A stretch of DNA of 64,000 nucleotides from Diphasiastrum complanatum. Taxonomy: Eukaryota > Streptophyta > Lycopodiopsida > Lycopodiales > Lycopodiaceae. Shown here in pieces: positions 1 through 10,574 of this stretch. Every line of letters begins with the position of its first letter. Position 1 is the first letter of the stretch. Below the pieces are notes generated by a model. That model saw only the letters and a list, made by a program, of their open reading frames with translations, did not search any database and was not told where the DNA came from. The stretch covers positions 14,194,900-14,258,899 of the forward strand of contig CM055107.1 of NCBI GenBank assembly GCA_029204225.1, read 5' to 3'. Both the position numbers and the translations under genes were made by a program.

Positions 1-612
1 AACAAATCCGAAGCATTCAAGTTCTTCAAGCAGTTCAAGGCGTCTGCAGAAAACCAGACCCAGAGGAAGATCAAGACTCTACGCACAGATGGAGGGGGAG
101 AGTACATCTCCACAGAATTCAAGGAGTTCTACAAGGCCAACGGGATACTTCAACAATACACAACCAGCTACTCACCTCAGTCCAATGGTGTAGTTGAGCG
201 GAAGAACCGGACACTCATCGACAGTGCCAAGAGCATGATGGCCCATGCCTCTCTTCCAAAGAAGTTCTGGGCAGAAGCTGTTACTACAGCTGCCTACTTA
301 CAGAATCGACCCATCACCAAAGCCCTGAATGGCAAGACACCTTATGAGGTGTGGACAAAATCAAAACCATCACTCAAACGTATTCGAGTGTTTGGATGCA
401 TCGCTTTCGCTCAGATCCCTGAGGATCTAAGAAGAAAGCTAGATGACAAGAGCAGGAAAACGATCTTCATCGGCTATTCCCAAAATCACAAGGCATACAA
501 GCTCTACCGAGAAGGCATTCACCAGTAGAGATGTCATTTTCGTGGAAGACCAGTTCCTCGACCACAAAGGGAAAGCTGCTGGTAATTCCGACTCACGGAT
601 CGACCAACCAGT
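1..612 (+). pseudogene. Ty1/copia element A: integrase core fragment
   Basis: Frame 1 is open from the first base to the stop at 526-528. It reads as the second half of a copia integrase core: a TDGGGEY motif with the second catalytic Asp near the start, then YSPQSNGVVERKNRTL, which carries the catalytic Glu, then KFWAEA and the conserved FGCIA and FIGYS stretches leading to the integrase/RT linker. Around position 510 the protein continues in frame 2 (EKAFTSRDVIF), so there is a one-base frameshift. The linker resembles that of the minus-strand copia at 52.5-55 kb, so both belong to one family. The upstream part lies outside the window. The fragment stops near 605-615, where a different copia gag begins. 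Relic; integrase identity is secure. Confidence 0.9.
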
Positions 613-2162
613 TGGATCAACTTTGGTGAACAAGAAGATCAAGCTTTCTTTGCAAAAGGCAAAGGCAAAGGCAAGTGGAAAGGAAAGCCTTCTTTCAACA
701 CTTCCAAAGATGATCAAAAATCTAAGGAAGCTCAAGATCAAGGCTCCAAGAAGAAGGAAAAGTGCCACTATTGCAAGAAGATTGGGCATCACCTCAAAGA
801 ATGTAGGAGGACGCTTGCGTATGAAAAAGAGAAAGGTAACCATACAAGTACCGCAATTTTTACTTTGGAACAACAATTTGGAAAGGAGGATAATCTTTTC
901 AATAATGATTATGCTTTTGTCACTAATAATCTTATCTCTCCTCAAGACGAGATTTCTGCCACTTCAAATCTTGCTGGTTTTTCAGCAGAAAACAGCTCAT
1001 CTTCAGCTTTACAAGTTGCTGTTTTTTCATCTATTGATTGGGTGATTGATAGCGGTGTCACACGCCATATGACTTATCACAAAGAAGTCTTCACAAAGCT
1101 TGTGAAAGTGCATGATGGAAGCAAAGTTCAAGGTGTTACTAACACCTCTTATCCTATCAAAGGTATTGGAGTGATCCCCATTATCTTACCCAATGGTGAG
1201 GAGAAGTACATTCGTAATGTACTTTATGTTCCAAAAATAAAAAAGAATGTCATTTCGGTCTCTACAATTATGAACCAAGGATTGGTTGTGGAATTCAAAG
1301 ATGACAAATGTCTTATCAAAGACCCAAAGAGATCTCTTATGATCATTGCTTCGGGAACATTACGTGGTGGATTGTTCCTTATGGATACCTATGAGCGAAG
1401 AGCTTCCATCATCTTTTTGTCTTGTTGCATCAAGTTCACATTCTTTGGAGTTGGCTGAATTATGGCATGATAGGTTTGGACATCTCAACTTTGCTAGCTT
1501 GAAGATGTTGAAGAGATTCAATATGGTTGAAGACATTCCTAATATTGAGCATCCCGAAGGACATGTATGTGAAGGATGCATACTTGGAAAATTTCAAAGG
1601 CAAGCTTTTCCAATTGATGGAACTATTAGAGTTGATGGCAAATTTGATTTGGTTCATAGTGATGTATGTGGTCCAATGAGGACCGAATCCATTGGAAGGT
1701 GTAAGTACTTTGTTACTTTTATCGATGACCTTTCAAGATTTACATGGATTTATCCTATGAAGGCAAAATCTGAAGTTTTTCAACGCTTTAAGGATTTTCT
1801 AACAATGATAGAAAACCAGTTTGGGCACTCTTTGAAGATCTTACGTACCGACCGAGGAGGGGAATATATAAAGAATACGTTCGATACTTATCTTCAAAGC
1901 AAAGGTATCCATCATCAAATGACAACCCCTTACACACCTTAACAAAATGGTGTTGCCGAAAGAAAGAATCGCACTATCATGGAGATGGCTCGATGCATGC
2001 TCAAGGCAAAGGGCCTACCTCACAAGTTTTGGGCTGAAGCGGTTTTACGGCGGCTTACATTAGTAATTGGTGTCCTACTAAAGCCTTGAAGGTATTAACT
2101 CCTTATGAAGTTTGGTATGGTAAGAAGCCTACTGTTTCTCACTTACACATCTTTGGTGCACG
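613..2162 (+). pseudogene. Ty1/copia element B: gag tail, protease, integrase (frameshifted)
   Basis: Frame 1 is open from 586 to 1458. It shows a basic gag tail, a CCHC zinc knuckle CHYCKKIGHHLKEC at 763-804 and a protease motif VIDSGVTRHM, where the usual residue after DSG is Ala or Cys. Coding shifts to frame 2 near 1415: GAG-pre-integrase LWHDRFGHLN with its CxxC partner, then the integrase core with FIDDLSR and RTDRGGEY. A TAA at 1940-1942 replaces the first Gln expected in [13 protein letters not shown]. Two further one-base losses, near 2045 and 2160, move the reading to frame 1 and then frame 3. The gag N-terminus is missing because the element is cut at the junction with element A. 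At least three frameshifts and one stop make it non-functional. Confidence 0.9.
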
Positions 2163-3875
2163 GCTTATGCTTTCATTCCCGATAAGCTAAGAACCAAGCT
2201 TGATGATAAAGGAGTTAAATGCATATTTGTTGGCTATAGTAGCGAAAGCAAGGGCTATAGGTTGTTCAATATGGATACTAATAAAATCATAGTAAGTCGT
2301 GATGTTCATTTTGATGAAAAGACCTCCTATGATGTTGCGCCCACTCATGTCATGAAAGGGGACTTCCCCCATGATGCATATCTTGAAATATTTTCAGATT
2401 TGGTTTTGCCATCTAATCATGAAGAGAAGGGACTGCCATCTACTTCTAGTGGACAGCCCACTACTCCTTCAATTTTGCAGCCCATAGTTCATCAAGAAGA
2501 ACCTATTTATGGTGAAGAGCAGCCTGTTGAAGACATTGGACAGCAAGGTCCAAGTTCGGAAAACATTGGACAGCAAGGTCCAAGTTCGGAACACTTTGGA
2601 CAGCAAAGTGTTGACAAAGGTAAGGCTATTGGACAGCCCAAACCAGTCCCTAAATGGTTGTTGCAGACTTTGCAGGACAGCAAAGTGGATCATTTCTATG
2701 AAGGGAAGACTCGTGCCTCTACTAAATCAGTAGAATTTGCTGATTTTTATGATTTTGCTCTTATTTCTATTGAGGATGGTGCAGTAGAACCTGTTTTTTA
2801 TGAGCAGGCCAGAGGAGTAAAATGTTGGGAGGATGCGATGCAAGAGGAGTACAACTCACTCATGAAGAACCACACTTGGGTTCTTGCTGATCTTCCACAT
2901 GGGGCTGGAATCTTCATCTCTCAACAACGATACATTGAGCAGATGTTGAAACAATCTTCTTTTTTCAAGTCACCGCAAGTTGATGCATATGATGGATGTA
3001 TTAGTGAAAAGTTTCATGCGAAACCTTTTCAATTTGATGTTTTAGCAAAGGCTGAAAAATTCAAGCACTCTTTGAAACCTTTTTGTACTAATCGAGGAGG
3101 GAGTCAACATGTGTCAATTAGTACTTTTGTTCAAAATGTTAAGAGCGAGCATTTGTTTGGAGAGAATTTTTCATTACTTGAAGAATCTTCTATGTCATCC
3201 CATGCCTCTTCGAGGGATAGCTTTGATGACGCCATCGTTGATGCATCTCTTGATAGTTTGCTAAATTTTTATGATGAAGATGTTGGACAGCAGGTTCAGT
3301 CATCTTCTTTTGTTCATTTACAGCCCATTTTACATCATGAGCAGTCTATTATGCTTCAAGAACAGCCTGCGGAAGATTATGGACAACATGGTCCATGTTG
3401 GGAATACTTTGGGCAGCAAAGTGTTGAACAGCCCATAACAGTTCCTTGTCGGCTATTGGAGACTTTGCAGGATAGCAAAGAAATATCTTACTACAAAAGG
3501 AAGGCACATGCCTTTTTAAAATCAGTACCTCTTGCTGATTTTTTTGGTTCTACACTTACTCTTCATCGTGATGTTGGTACATTGCCTATTCTATGTGAGC
3601 AAGTCATTGATGGTAAGGTTCGGGAGGATGTGATGCCAAAAGAGTTTGGTACTCTTTTTTATTGTCCTTATGGTAAGAAGTATTTTCGAATGATGTGGGA
3701 GCCTATAATGGATTACAAGTCCATGTTTCGACTTATTGTCGAGTTTATGTTGGTTCCCTACTTCGGATGGAGCATGCAAATCCTCACCCTTCGACTTGAT
3801 GTTCATTATTACGCATTCTTTTCCTTTTATATGTTGGACATGATTGGGGATGAGATTTCGACTACTTCGGTGTGA
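2163..3875 (+). CDS. Copia B fused ORF: integrase end, linker, deleted RT, then a diverged second copy
   Basis: One frame stays open for about 570 codons; the first Met is at 2262. The first part is the integrase C-terminus (KCIFVGYS, SRDVHFDE), a Gln-rich linker and the RT start (NHTWVLADLPHG). That joins directly to GIFISQQRYIEQMLKQ, normally near the RT C-terminus, so the RT core including the YxDD box is deleted in frame. From about 3010 a second, diverged copy of the same segment follows. HSLKPFCTNRGG parallels the integrase motif HSLKILRTDRGG at 1826-1861. LQPILHHEQ parallels LQPIVHQEE, LLETLQDSK parallels LLQTLQDSK, and REDVMPKEFGTL parallels WEDAMQEEYNSL. The tail (GKKYF..YKS..RLDV) resembles an RT N-terminus. 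No known catalytic set survives. It is unclear whether it is expressed or simply has not yet acquired stops. Confidence 0.6.
   Translation, partial: AYAFIPDKLRTKLDDKGVKCIFVGYSSESKGYRLFNMDTNKIIVSRDVHFDEKTSYDVAPTHVMKGDFPHDAYLEIFSDLVLPSNHEEKGLPSTSSGQPTTPSILQPIVHQEEPIYGEEQPVEDIGQQGPSSENIGQQGPSSEHFGQQSVDKGKAIGQPKPVPKWLLQTLQDSKVDHFYEGKTRASTKSVEFADFYDFALISIEDGAVEPVFYEQARGVKCWEDAMQEEYNSLMKNHTWVLADLPHGAGIFISQQRYIEQMLKQSSFFKSPQVDAYDGCISEKFHAKPFQFDVLAKAEKFKHSLKPFCTNRGGSQHVSISTFVQNVKSEHLFGENFSLLEESSMSSHASSRDSFDDAIVDASLDSLLNFYDEDVGQQVQSSSFVHLQPILHHEQSIMLQEQPAEDYGQHGPCWEYFGQQSVEQPITVPCRLLETLQDSKEISYYKRKAHAFLKSVPLADFFGSTLTLHRDVGTLPILCEQVIDGKVREDVMPKEFGTLFYCPYGKKYFRMMWEPIMDYKSMFRLIVEFMLVPYFGWSMQILTLRLDVHYYAFFSFYMLDMIGDEISTTSV
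2531..2613 (+). repeat. 30-bp minisatellite in the copia B linker
   Basis: Two near-identical 30-bp units (2531-2560 and 2561-2590) and a partial third encode the repeated peptide IGQQGPSSE. The period is a multiple of three, so the linker frame is preserved. Confidence 0.85.
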
Positions 3876-4102
3876 AGTCTATTTGGCGACATGAAACGGA
3901 CAGCAAATTGCATTTTTCTCTTTTGAGAAATTACTTCATGTTATGTTATGCATTTCCATTTAAGGAGGGTGTTGGAATGTAAATGGAATTGCTTACATTA
4001 TTATAGGTTACTTTGACCCAAAAGGTCGAGAGTTGTGTAACCATGGTCATTTATTATATTAGGCCTACTAAACTTAGAGTTAGCTTAATGTAAGTCAATA
4101 GT

Positions 4103-4154
4103 CAAGTAGTTGGACAACTCAAGTAGTTGGAAAGCCAATAGTCAAGTAGTTGGA
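4103..4154 (+). repeat. Three copies of CAAGTAGTTGGA in the LTR
   Basis: The 12-mer occurs at 4103-4114, 4120-4131 and 4143-4154, just upstream of the TATA-like box. Short direct repeats upstream of the TATA box are common enhancer-like features of copia LTRs; function here is inferred. Confidence 0.7.
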
Positions 4155-4190
4155 TAGCCAATATTTATGAAGTTAGATAGTCATCTTGGA

Positions 4191-4200
4191 CTATATATAT
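4191..4200 (+). promoter_or_regulatory. TATA box candidate of the copia B LTR
   Basis: CTATATATAT lies 37 bp past the last CAAGTAGTTGGA repeat, a normal LTR promoter layout. Confidence 0.5.
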
Positions 4201-4369
4201 GTGTGCATCCCATTTGTATGAGACACTTTTGTAAGCAATACTGACTATTCTCCTTGGCTGTCCACAAGTTTCTACAAGAGGGTTTCTAGCCATCTCTCTC
4301 TTTCTTTTGAGAATGCTTTGTGTGATTGAATAGTTAAGATCCTGGATCCTCAGGCTTCTATTTCCTACA

Positions 4370-4803
4370 AACAAGTGATTCATACTTGACCCAAAAAATG
4401 AGGCCCAAAGCAAACAAACAATCTAACGAATATTGTAATGTGGAGATGACCTTTCAATGCACTACATAAAGAGGCAATATTTTTCATACTATTATTGAAA
4501 GGCAGTAACTGATCTTGTCCTTCAGGGCAACAAGTTCATGGAACTCCATTCTACATAATCCAATCACAAAGCAGTCAAATTTTTCAAGTGTGAACATAAT
4601 TACCTTGAGTGAAATGTGCAATTCGATACTCCTAGGTAGTACATGTTGCGTTCTCTAGCTTCCTCGTTGATTTATTTGACTGAAAAATGTTGCCCACCCA
4701 TTACCACTTAGAAAGAGAGAAAATGAAAAAAATTCAAAACAAAACAGCATATACTAGTGTAAGGAAGAAATCATCTTGCATGCTCAACAATAAATACACA
4801 ACT
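4370..4803. other. Spacer, nothing recognised
   Basis: AT-rich sequence right of the copia B LTR. No convincing ORF, repeat or RNA gene seen. Confidence 0.4.
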
Positions 4804-5178
4804 TCAATAAAAAGATATGCTATCTAAAAATTGAAAAAAACAACACAAAAGTCCATAATCTCTAATATTTTCACAAAACAATTCGTGCTCACATCTTTTC
4901 ATGATACTTTTATGAAACATTTGCTTACGATAATTAGCCATAAATCTATTGAAGTATGCAGCCAAAGTCAAAGTTTTTGGGCAGTTTGAACCTCTTTGTT
5001 GGACACCAAGATACAGCTTCACATTATAGAAGTACATCTCGATGCGGTTTGTTTGCTTTATGATTGATGGGTTTACTTTGATAACTATTCTCTCTCCCAT
5101 TGGACACTGCTCATGGATCCTTACGATTGTCCTCACTTTAGAGAAATAAAGAGAGAGAACGTCGAGAGAGAAAAACAA
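4804..5178 (-). pseudogene. Possible M16-type (nardilysin/insulysin-like) peptidase exon remnant
   Basis: A 124-codon minus-strand frame contains PMGERIVIKVNP followed by NRIEMYF and LGVQQ. From memory this is loosely like the plant nardilysin region where a Gly-x-x-Leu-Val strand precedes a [IVL]E[LMV]YFQ strand. A pyrimidine-rich stretch ending in AAAG/TG at about 5142 on the minus strand could be a splice acceptor. The expected continuation toward the NQLRTKEQLGY region is not visible, and the distal third does not align. It may be an exon remnant carried by a mobile element, or a chance frame. Low confidence. Confidence 0.25.
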
Positions 5179-5999
5179 GAGGCAAAGTACAAGTATTTAC
5201 ATTCTATGTATTACAATTAATGACCATTGATACATCGCAAGAACAGGAATAGCGACGAAGGAACGAGAATGAAAACTTCTTCGAGAAAATGTGTCATGAC
5301 CCTCTAAACAATGAATCTACATCACCCGTTGTACCTACCCTAGATTTGACATAATATTTCCATACTGAACAAATGTTTGAGTTGTGGAATTTTGCCCCAA
5401 GCTCTTAGAGTTGGACATGATATTTCCATGTGAATGAAATAAGAGAAAAACCCAGTAGCGGGTCCTATGAGCTTAGGGCTAATGGTATTAAATATCTAAC
5501 TTTCTGAACAAGCACATTCCATTGGGTGATGACTTTGATAACCATACACATAAAAAAAAAGCTCTATTACTCGAGCATCAAAATAATTGCCTTGGTTTGA
5601 GTCAAAGTTGCATGAACTAAGATAAACTAGGAAGCTACTAATTTGTAAAGCCTTAAGAGACCAAGAAAAACAATTAAGTTACTATGAACAGGCAATCGTC
5701 ATGAATATATTCTTGTAAAAAAGAAATTGCTATAAATACTAATTATTGATGCTATAAATAGACAAACTCTAAAATAGAAACTTCTATAAACAAGAAAATT
5801 GTATAATGCAATACCTACGAGAGCTAATAATAGCAAACCTGCATGAGTTAGATCCAAGCATTTGGTAGCTAATGAGAATTGAAACTCACCTAAAAATAGA
5901 GTTGATGATGAAATATTCTTCTATATCTTTGTCCCATGTTAAGATGTGCTTATCCATTGTGAGTGATTTTGTATATGGAAGTAAATAGCAAGGTCACTG
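5179..5999. other. Spacer, nothing recognised
   Basis: No coding signal. TGTCATGACC near 5290 resembles the chromovirus LTR start seen at 6533 (reverse strand) but has no supporting polypurine tract. Confidence 0.4.
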
Positions 6000-6533
6000 G
6001 TAACGAGTGATGAGCTTGTGATTCACATAGGGGTACTAAGGTCCTACCACCAAGGATACAATAGCCAAGCAAGCCGCAACAAAGCAACACAAGGGAATCA
6101 GATGGTGGACAAACCAACCCAACCAAACCTATATTGTACAGATCTAGCCCCCAAGCTATGGATCAATCCCTCATAAGAGATAGAGGTGTCATACCAACAA
6201 CATGTAGCTACCAATCACACAATCAAGCATACACTAGTGAGAGCCCAATGGGTACACTTATACCCTCCAAGGCCCATGCACCCCTAGTAGTGCACTGTGA
6301 CACGTCATTGGACACATATGCAACCTAACTGGGCCACATCATCCAATTTCCCTATGACTCACTAATAGACCCATAAAAATTCACCATCATGAGTTTAGGC
6401 CTCCAACCATTAATTATGACCTTATACACTTGAGGGTCCCAAAACCCTCATAATCATAACTAACTTACGGGTCGAGGTAGGCCTACTGACCTCTAACGAG
6501 ATAGTCAATCCGAAATCAGTCGTGGGCATGACA
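6000..6533 (-). repeat. 3' LTR of a minus-strand Ty3/gypsy chromovirus, left edge uncertain
   Basis: On the minus strand a tract AATAAGGGGGGAAGAA is followed by TGTCATGCCCACG, starting at 6533. This is a polypurine tract and LTR start next to the end of an integrase/chromodomain frame. The left end was not located because no second copy is in the window. Confidence 0.55.
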
Positions 6534-7425
6534 TTCTTCCCCCCTTATTCAAGTTCTAACCTCCGAAATTAAAATTAGGGAAATTCCTTTTCAGGCTACC
6601 TTCCTGTTCCCAAGTATCATCATCGTCCGTATGACCCCTTCCATCGAACCAAATGCTCGGTAACTATACAATTTCTCAATCGTTTAGTTATAGTATCCAA
6701 GATCTATTCGGGTTCAAGTCAAGTCAAATCCGATGATACGGTCCCCTATACCTAGCGGAAATTTGTAATGCTTGCCAATCGCACTACACTCGAATCCTTC
6801 AGGATTCATAAATATACCCAATCCCCCACTTGAAAGTCTCGAGGCAATTAGCATAATGTCTTTCCCTATCCTGGGCACTTTGGGCATTCCTATGTGCTAT
6901 CTATAGCATTTCTTTCCTATCGTTCAGGAAATCCGCTACTTTCTGAAACTTGATCGTTCGAGTCTCAACCGCAATGGGTGATCTAGGTTCAAGACCGTAC
7001 ATAAGCACAAACGGTAGCCGAATGCTTACTACTGTTATAGGAAAACTCAATCAAGGGCAGATACTTCTCCCAATGAGATTGTCGTCGGGAAACATATGCT
7101 CAAAGCATTTGTTCCATCGTCTGATTTGTTCTTTCCATGTGGCCATCCATCTCGGGATGATCAGAAGAACTCAAGCTCAGTGTTGTCTCTAGTTTAGTGA
7201 ATACGGCCGACCAAAAGTGACCGGTGAACTTCGGATCGCGATCGCTCACGATGTCACATGGTAATCCGTATAGCCAGACGCTCAACAAATATCTGAGCTA
7301 AATCAAAACCTTTCGCGGTGGTCTTTATCGGAATAAACATAGCCAATTTGGTAAGACGGTCGACCACTACCCAAATTGCATCATTCAGTTTATTTGTCCG
7401 TGGTAACCCAACCACGAAATATCCT
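6534..7425 (-). pseudogene. Chromovirus integrase-chromodomain fragment
   Basis: Minus-strand pieces read VVGLPRTNKLNDAIWVVVDRL and, after a frameshift near 7275, LYGLPCDIVSDRDPKFTGHF with the second catalytic Asp. HPEMDGHMERTNQT then keeps the catalytic Glu. Further broken frames give PLIEFSYNSSKHS and, next to the LTR, EHLVRWKGSYG followed by TWE, a chromodomain signature. The sequence starts one residue after the first catalytic Asp (GYFVVGLP where the related element has MDFVVGLP), so the fragment is cut at about 7425. Protease, RT and gag are absent. It is related to, but clearly diverged from, the chromovirus at 20-26.6 kb. Dead relic. Confidence 0.85.
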
Positions 7426-8136
7426 CTTAATAATCAAGTATTAACTAGGATTAACATTATGATTCGTCAATCACAAAGAATCCTATAACCCAGTTAACTC
7501 TAAGAGGGAATATTTCTCAAAGGGTGCAAGGGTGCTATTTCATAACCAAAATCTCAACCAGAGATTATTTCAAAAGAATATATTTTTAGATTGAATTTCA
7601 TTCCTTGCATCAACTCATGGATCCTGGTTCACATTGAGATCAAGCTGATCACAACCCGTAAGCAACTAGTTTCAACAAACCACATTTTAGCAATAAAAAT
7701 CTCTAGTTCTGATACAAATCGATCGGATTGTAATTAGCAACTCTTCTACTACAAGAATGTTTTCTAATTTTCCTTCCCTTACATCTTCTAACTAGATATC
7801 TACTACAATCCTTAGAAGATTCTTGTAATATCAAAATATCCTATCGATCTTGATTCTAGAACCAGGTCCCTCATCTATACATATTACGAATTCCCCCTGA
7901 AATCTATGCAATAGATAGTTCTCCTAGGTAACTGTTACAAGCTCGTGACCAGTGCCGAACCCTAGAGAACACAGATAGGTCAGATACCACAGTCAGGGTC
8001 GTGTCCAGCGTACACGACCAACAGGGCAAGACAGTGTGAGTAGTGTGCCCCAGCACGATCCATAGCCATGGCGGGCCTAACACAGTCTAGGGACCCTGTC
8101 AGCAGGACAGGGCCCCCAGTTGGGTCCCGACGTGCA
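7426..8136. other. Spacer, nothing recognised
   Basis: AT-rich to about 7930, then GC-richer from 7980 on. No reading frame resembles a known protein. Confidence 0.4.
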
Positions 8137-8165
8137 GTCGGCCACGTCAGTGACACGTGGCCGAC
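8137..8165. promoter_or_regulatory. Perfect 11-bp inverted repeat containing a G-box
   Basis: GTCGGCCACGT (8137-8147) is the exact reverse complement of ACGTGGCCGAC (8155-8165), with a 7-bp spacer. CACGTG, the plant G-box for bZIP/bHLH factors, lies at 8154-8159. The motif sits in a GC-rich island about 55 bp upstream of a TATA-like CTCTATATCAGG near 8217, so it may belong to an LTR promoter. Confidence 0.6.
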
Positions 8166-9382
8166 ACTTGGCAGTTGCATGCTACCAATCCTCACACTGG
8201 GCTAGGAGGGGCTTACTCTATATCAGGGAGTAGGCAAGGTTGGGTGGATCAGTGAGTGTTTGCCCTACTGTGGTGTTAGGATCTATTACAGTAACTTTCT
8301 ATCACCTACTTCTCCCCCCTTTAATAGGAAACTACACGAGTTTCCAAGAGGGACATATCAGTCTAGACATGCCTAGGTAAAGAACTTTGAAAAAGTCTCG
8401 AAAGTCAAAAATATGTGTTGCATCAACGTAATTTAATACATTTTATGTCCCAACACATGTCCCTAAATGACTTATCCAAAGATTTTGTGTTACCCATAAA
8501 GGATTGATTAGAAAAGAATATATTGATTTTTTTAAGGAGGAATTACATATATTAGGAAACAGCTTCATTAACCACTCCTTTGACATCGTCCAAGGTCAAC
8601 GTTTAATGTAAAATTACCTTCCAAGGAATCACATGGAATTGGGTTAATTAGTGTTTAAGAAATTCACAAATACCATTAGAAAGGCTCTACTAACGTGTTG
8701 AATTCAATGGGCAATGTAAAAATTGCATATGACCTTTATTCAACCTTAGAGTTTGTCAAATTCCTCAACTCTTAATTGAATGTAATGGCTTGATTGGCGC
8801 TTTTGATATGCCAAACCTGGAAATCAAATTTCCAAATAAGTTCCGCCCATCGGGCCTTATGACTTTTCAGATCTATTTAATTTGAAAAAGTGGCGTATCA
8901 TTTCTTATGGGTTTTTCTCTTGCTTCTATTAGCGAGCAACAACTTCCAGTTCAATAAAAAAAACTTTTTCCCTTTTATTCTTTGGCTTACTGTTATCGGT
9001 TTCGGGGGCCAGTTGTCCATGTATGCCCGTTCGTGAAGCAATGATGGTGCTTCAAAGGGGTCATGGCACCTTGGCCAAAAAATCGAAAAACTCTTGGACA
9101 TAGATGTCCAGTTTCTGATTGCCCATGCAGCAGTTGACTAATTGTCATTTTGATTATTTTGGTTTTTATGCCTTAACGAAGTTTCAAAACGACTCCAATT
9201 ACGGGAACTTGTTCTGTTTGCCGTAATTCATAGGAAAATCAAGATATTTTCTCTAAGTAAGGAGATATGCAGAGGTCGTCCAAGCAATTTTCATAAAAAA
9301 TTTGCCATTGTTTATCAAACTCTCATGCCTTACAAAATGAATTAGGCAAATGCAAAAAACAATAATCAAAGCATCGTTAGAA
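8166..9382. other. Spacer with a possible LTR edge
   Basis: Near 8304 the minus strand reads a purine-rich tract followed by TGATAGAAAG, which could be a polypurine tract and LTR start. No pol sequence adjoins it. Nothing else recognised. Confidence 0.3.
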
Positions 9383-9413
9383 CCCCCCCCCCCCCCCACA
9401 CACACACACACAC
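9383..9413. repeat. Compound microsatellite (C)15(AC)n
   Basis: Fifteen consecutive C are followed directly by an AC dinucleotide run. Confidence 0.9.
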
Positions 9414-10510
9414 CCATATACTATATTCTGAATCATAAGAGATAGAAACAAGTTCATAGAAGCGATCCTTGCAGCAGAACGGCTGCCATCATTATGGATT
9501 CAAAAACCCACGTTTTCTGCCTTTTCTTACTCTTTTCAGATTTGAACAAATCAAAGCACAAGACGTTTGGAAGTTGTGCATAAACAAGTTTGATTACCAA
9601 AAGATGTGTTCGGTTAAATGTAGGCAACTAAACAAGCCTCCAAGTCTTGTTCTTCATCCATAACTTTCCTCCAAATATCCTCTTTTTCAATTTCCCTAAA
9701 AGTAAATGATTCCTTAGTTTCCAAAATTGAAGCCATAAATGCAAATTGTAGATCTTCATGCTAGTATGCTAGATGTTTGACACCTTGAATGTACGAATGA
9801 GATCCCTTGGGTAGCTTTGAAATAGTCATGCATATGTGCATAAAAGGTGAGAGGCCTGGAAATACAATGAAAACTAATGACCTTGATCATGGAGCAACTG
9901 AGATGATAGGAGAGCAATATGAGAATATCGTTGTCAATCATCTGGGAGACTCGACAATCTCTAAATGAATATAATCATCTTGAAAATAGCCTCAACCTGA
10001 AGTGGTATGACTACAAACTTAGCAAGGAGGATTTGATGTGGGAATGAGAGCTTAGCTTAGATCACGTGTGAAAGCATATAGTCTACAAGCAAGAAATATT
10101 GGCCCACTTTGACTCTGGAAGCCTTGTGCACCAAGCATCTATGGCATACATAGCTATAGGTGAGATCATAGCGTCAAATAGTCTGCACTTACTCATGGCA
10201 TCCCAAATATATTGTCTAAAGGAGGGACGCATGAACCTTCCTGAACTTGGCCGTAGCAGCCTGTCTCATGGTAAAGACGGCCACTTGTCTATTTTGATGA
10301 CATCCTTGTATAAAATGCTACTATGTCCTGCCATGTTTCTCATTTGATCACTATTTTTCACGTCCATATTGATCATCGGCTCTATGCTAAACGATCCACA
10401 TGCTCTTTTGTTGTTATTGAGATTGAGTTTCTTGGGTTTCTAGTATTTGATGGCCATGTTTGACCTGGTAAACTGAATGTTACCCTCTCCTAGCCCACTC
10501 CTACTAGTGT

Positions 10511-10512
<2 letters not shown>
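9414..10512. other. Spacer, nothing recognised
   Basis: Only short unrelated frames; no protein similarity noticed. Confidence 0.4.
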
Positions 10513-10556
<44 letters not shown>

Positions 10557-10574
10557 CCACCACCACCACCACCA
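10513..10574. repeat. Compound microsatellite (CT)n(CAC)n
   Basis: About 20 CT units run directly into about six CAC units. Confidence 0.9.

Larger units (their letters stand above)
3970..4369 (+). repeat. 3' LTR of copia B, with polypurine tract
   Basis: A purine tract, AAGGAGGG (3962-3969), directly precedes TGTTGGAATGTAAATGG, the usual layout of a copia polypurine tract and LTR start. A candidate end is TTTCCTACA at 4369, giving a 400-bp LTR with TG...CA termini. The 5' partner is not in the window because the element is truncated on its left, so the right boundary cannot be confirmed by LTR comparison. Confidence 0.6.

Noticed and set aside
439-945. 168-codon minus-strand frame over the copia A/B junction
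   Set aside because: It is the complement of real copia coding sequence in other frames; the translation resembles nothing.
7980-8195. 71-codon minus frame in the GC-rich patch
   Set aside because: GC-rich composition explains the open frame; no homology.
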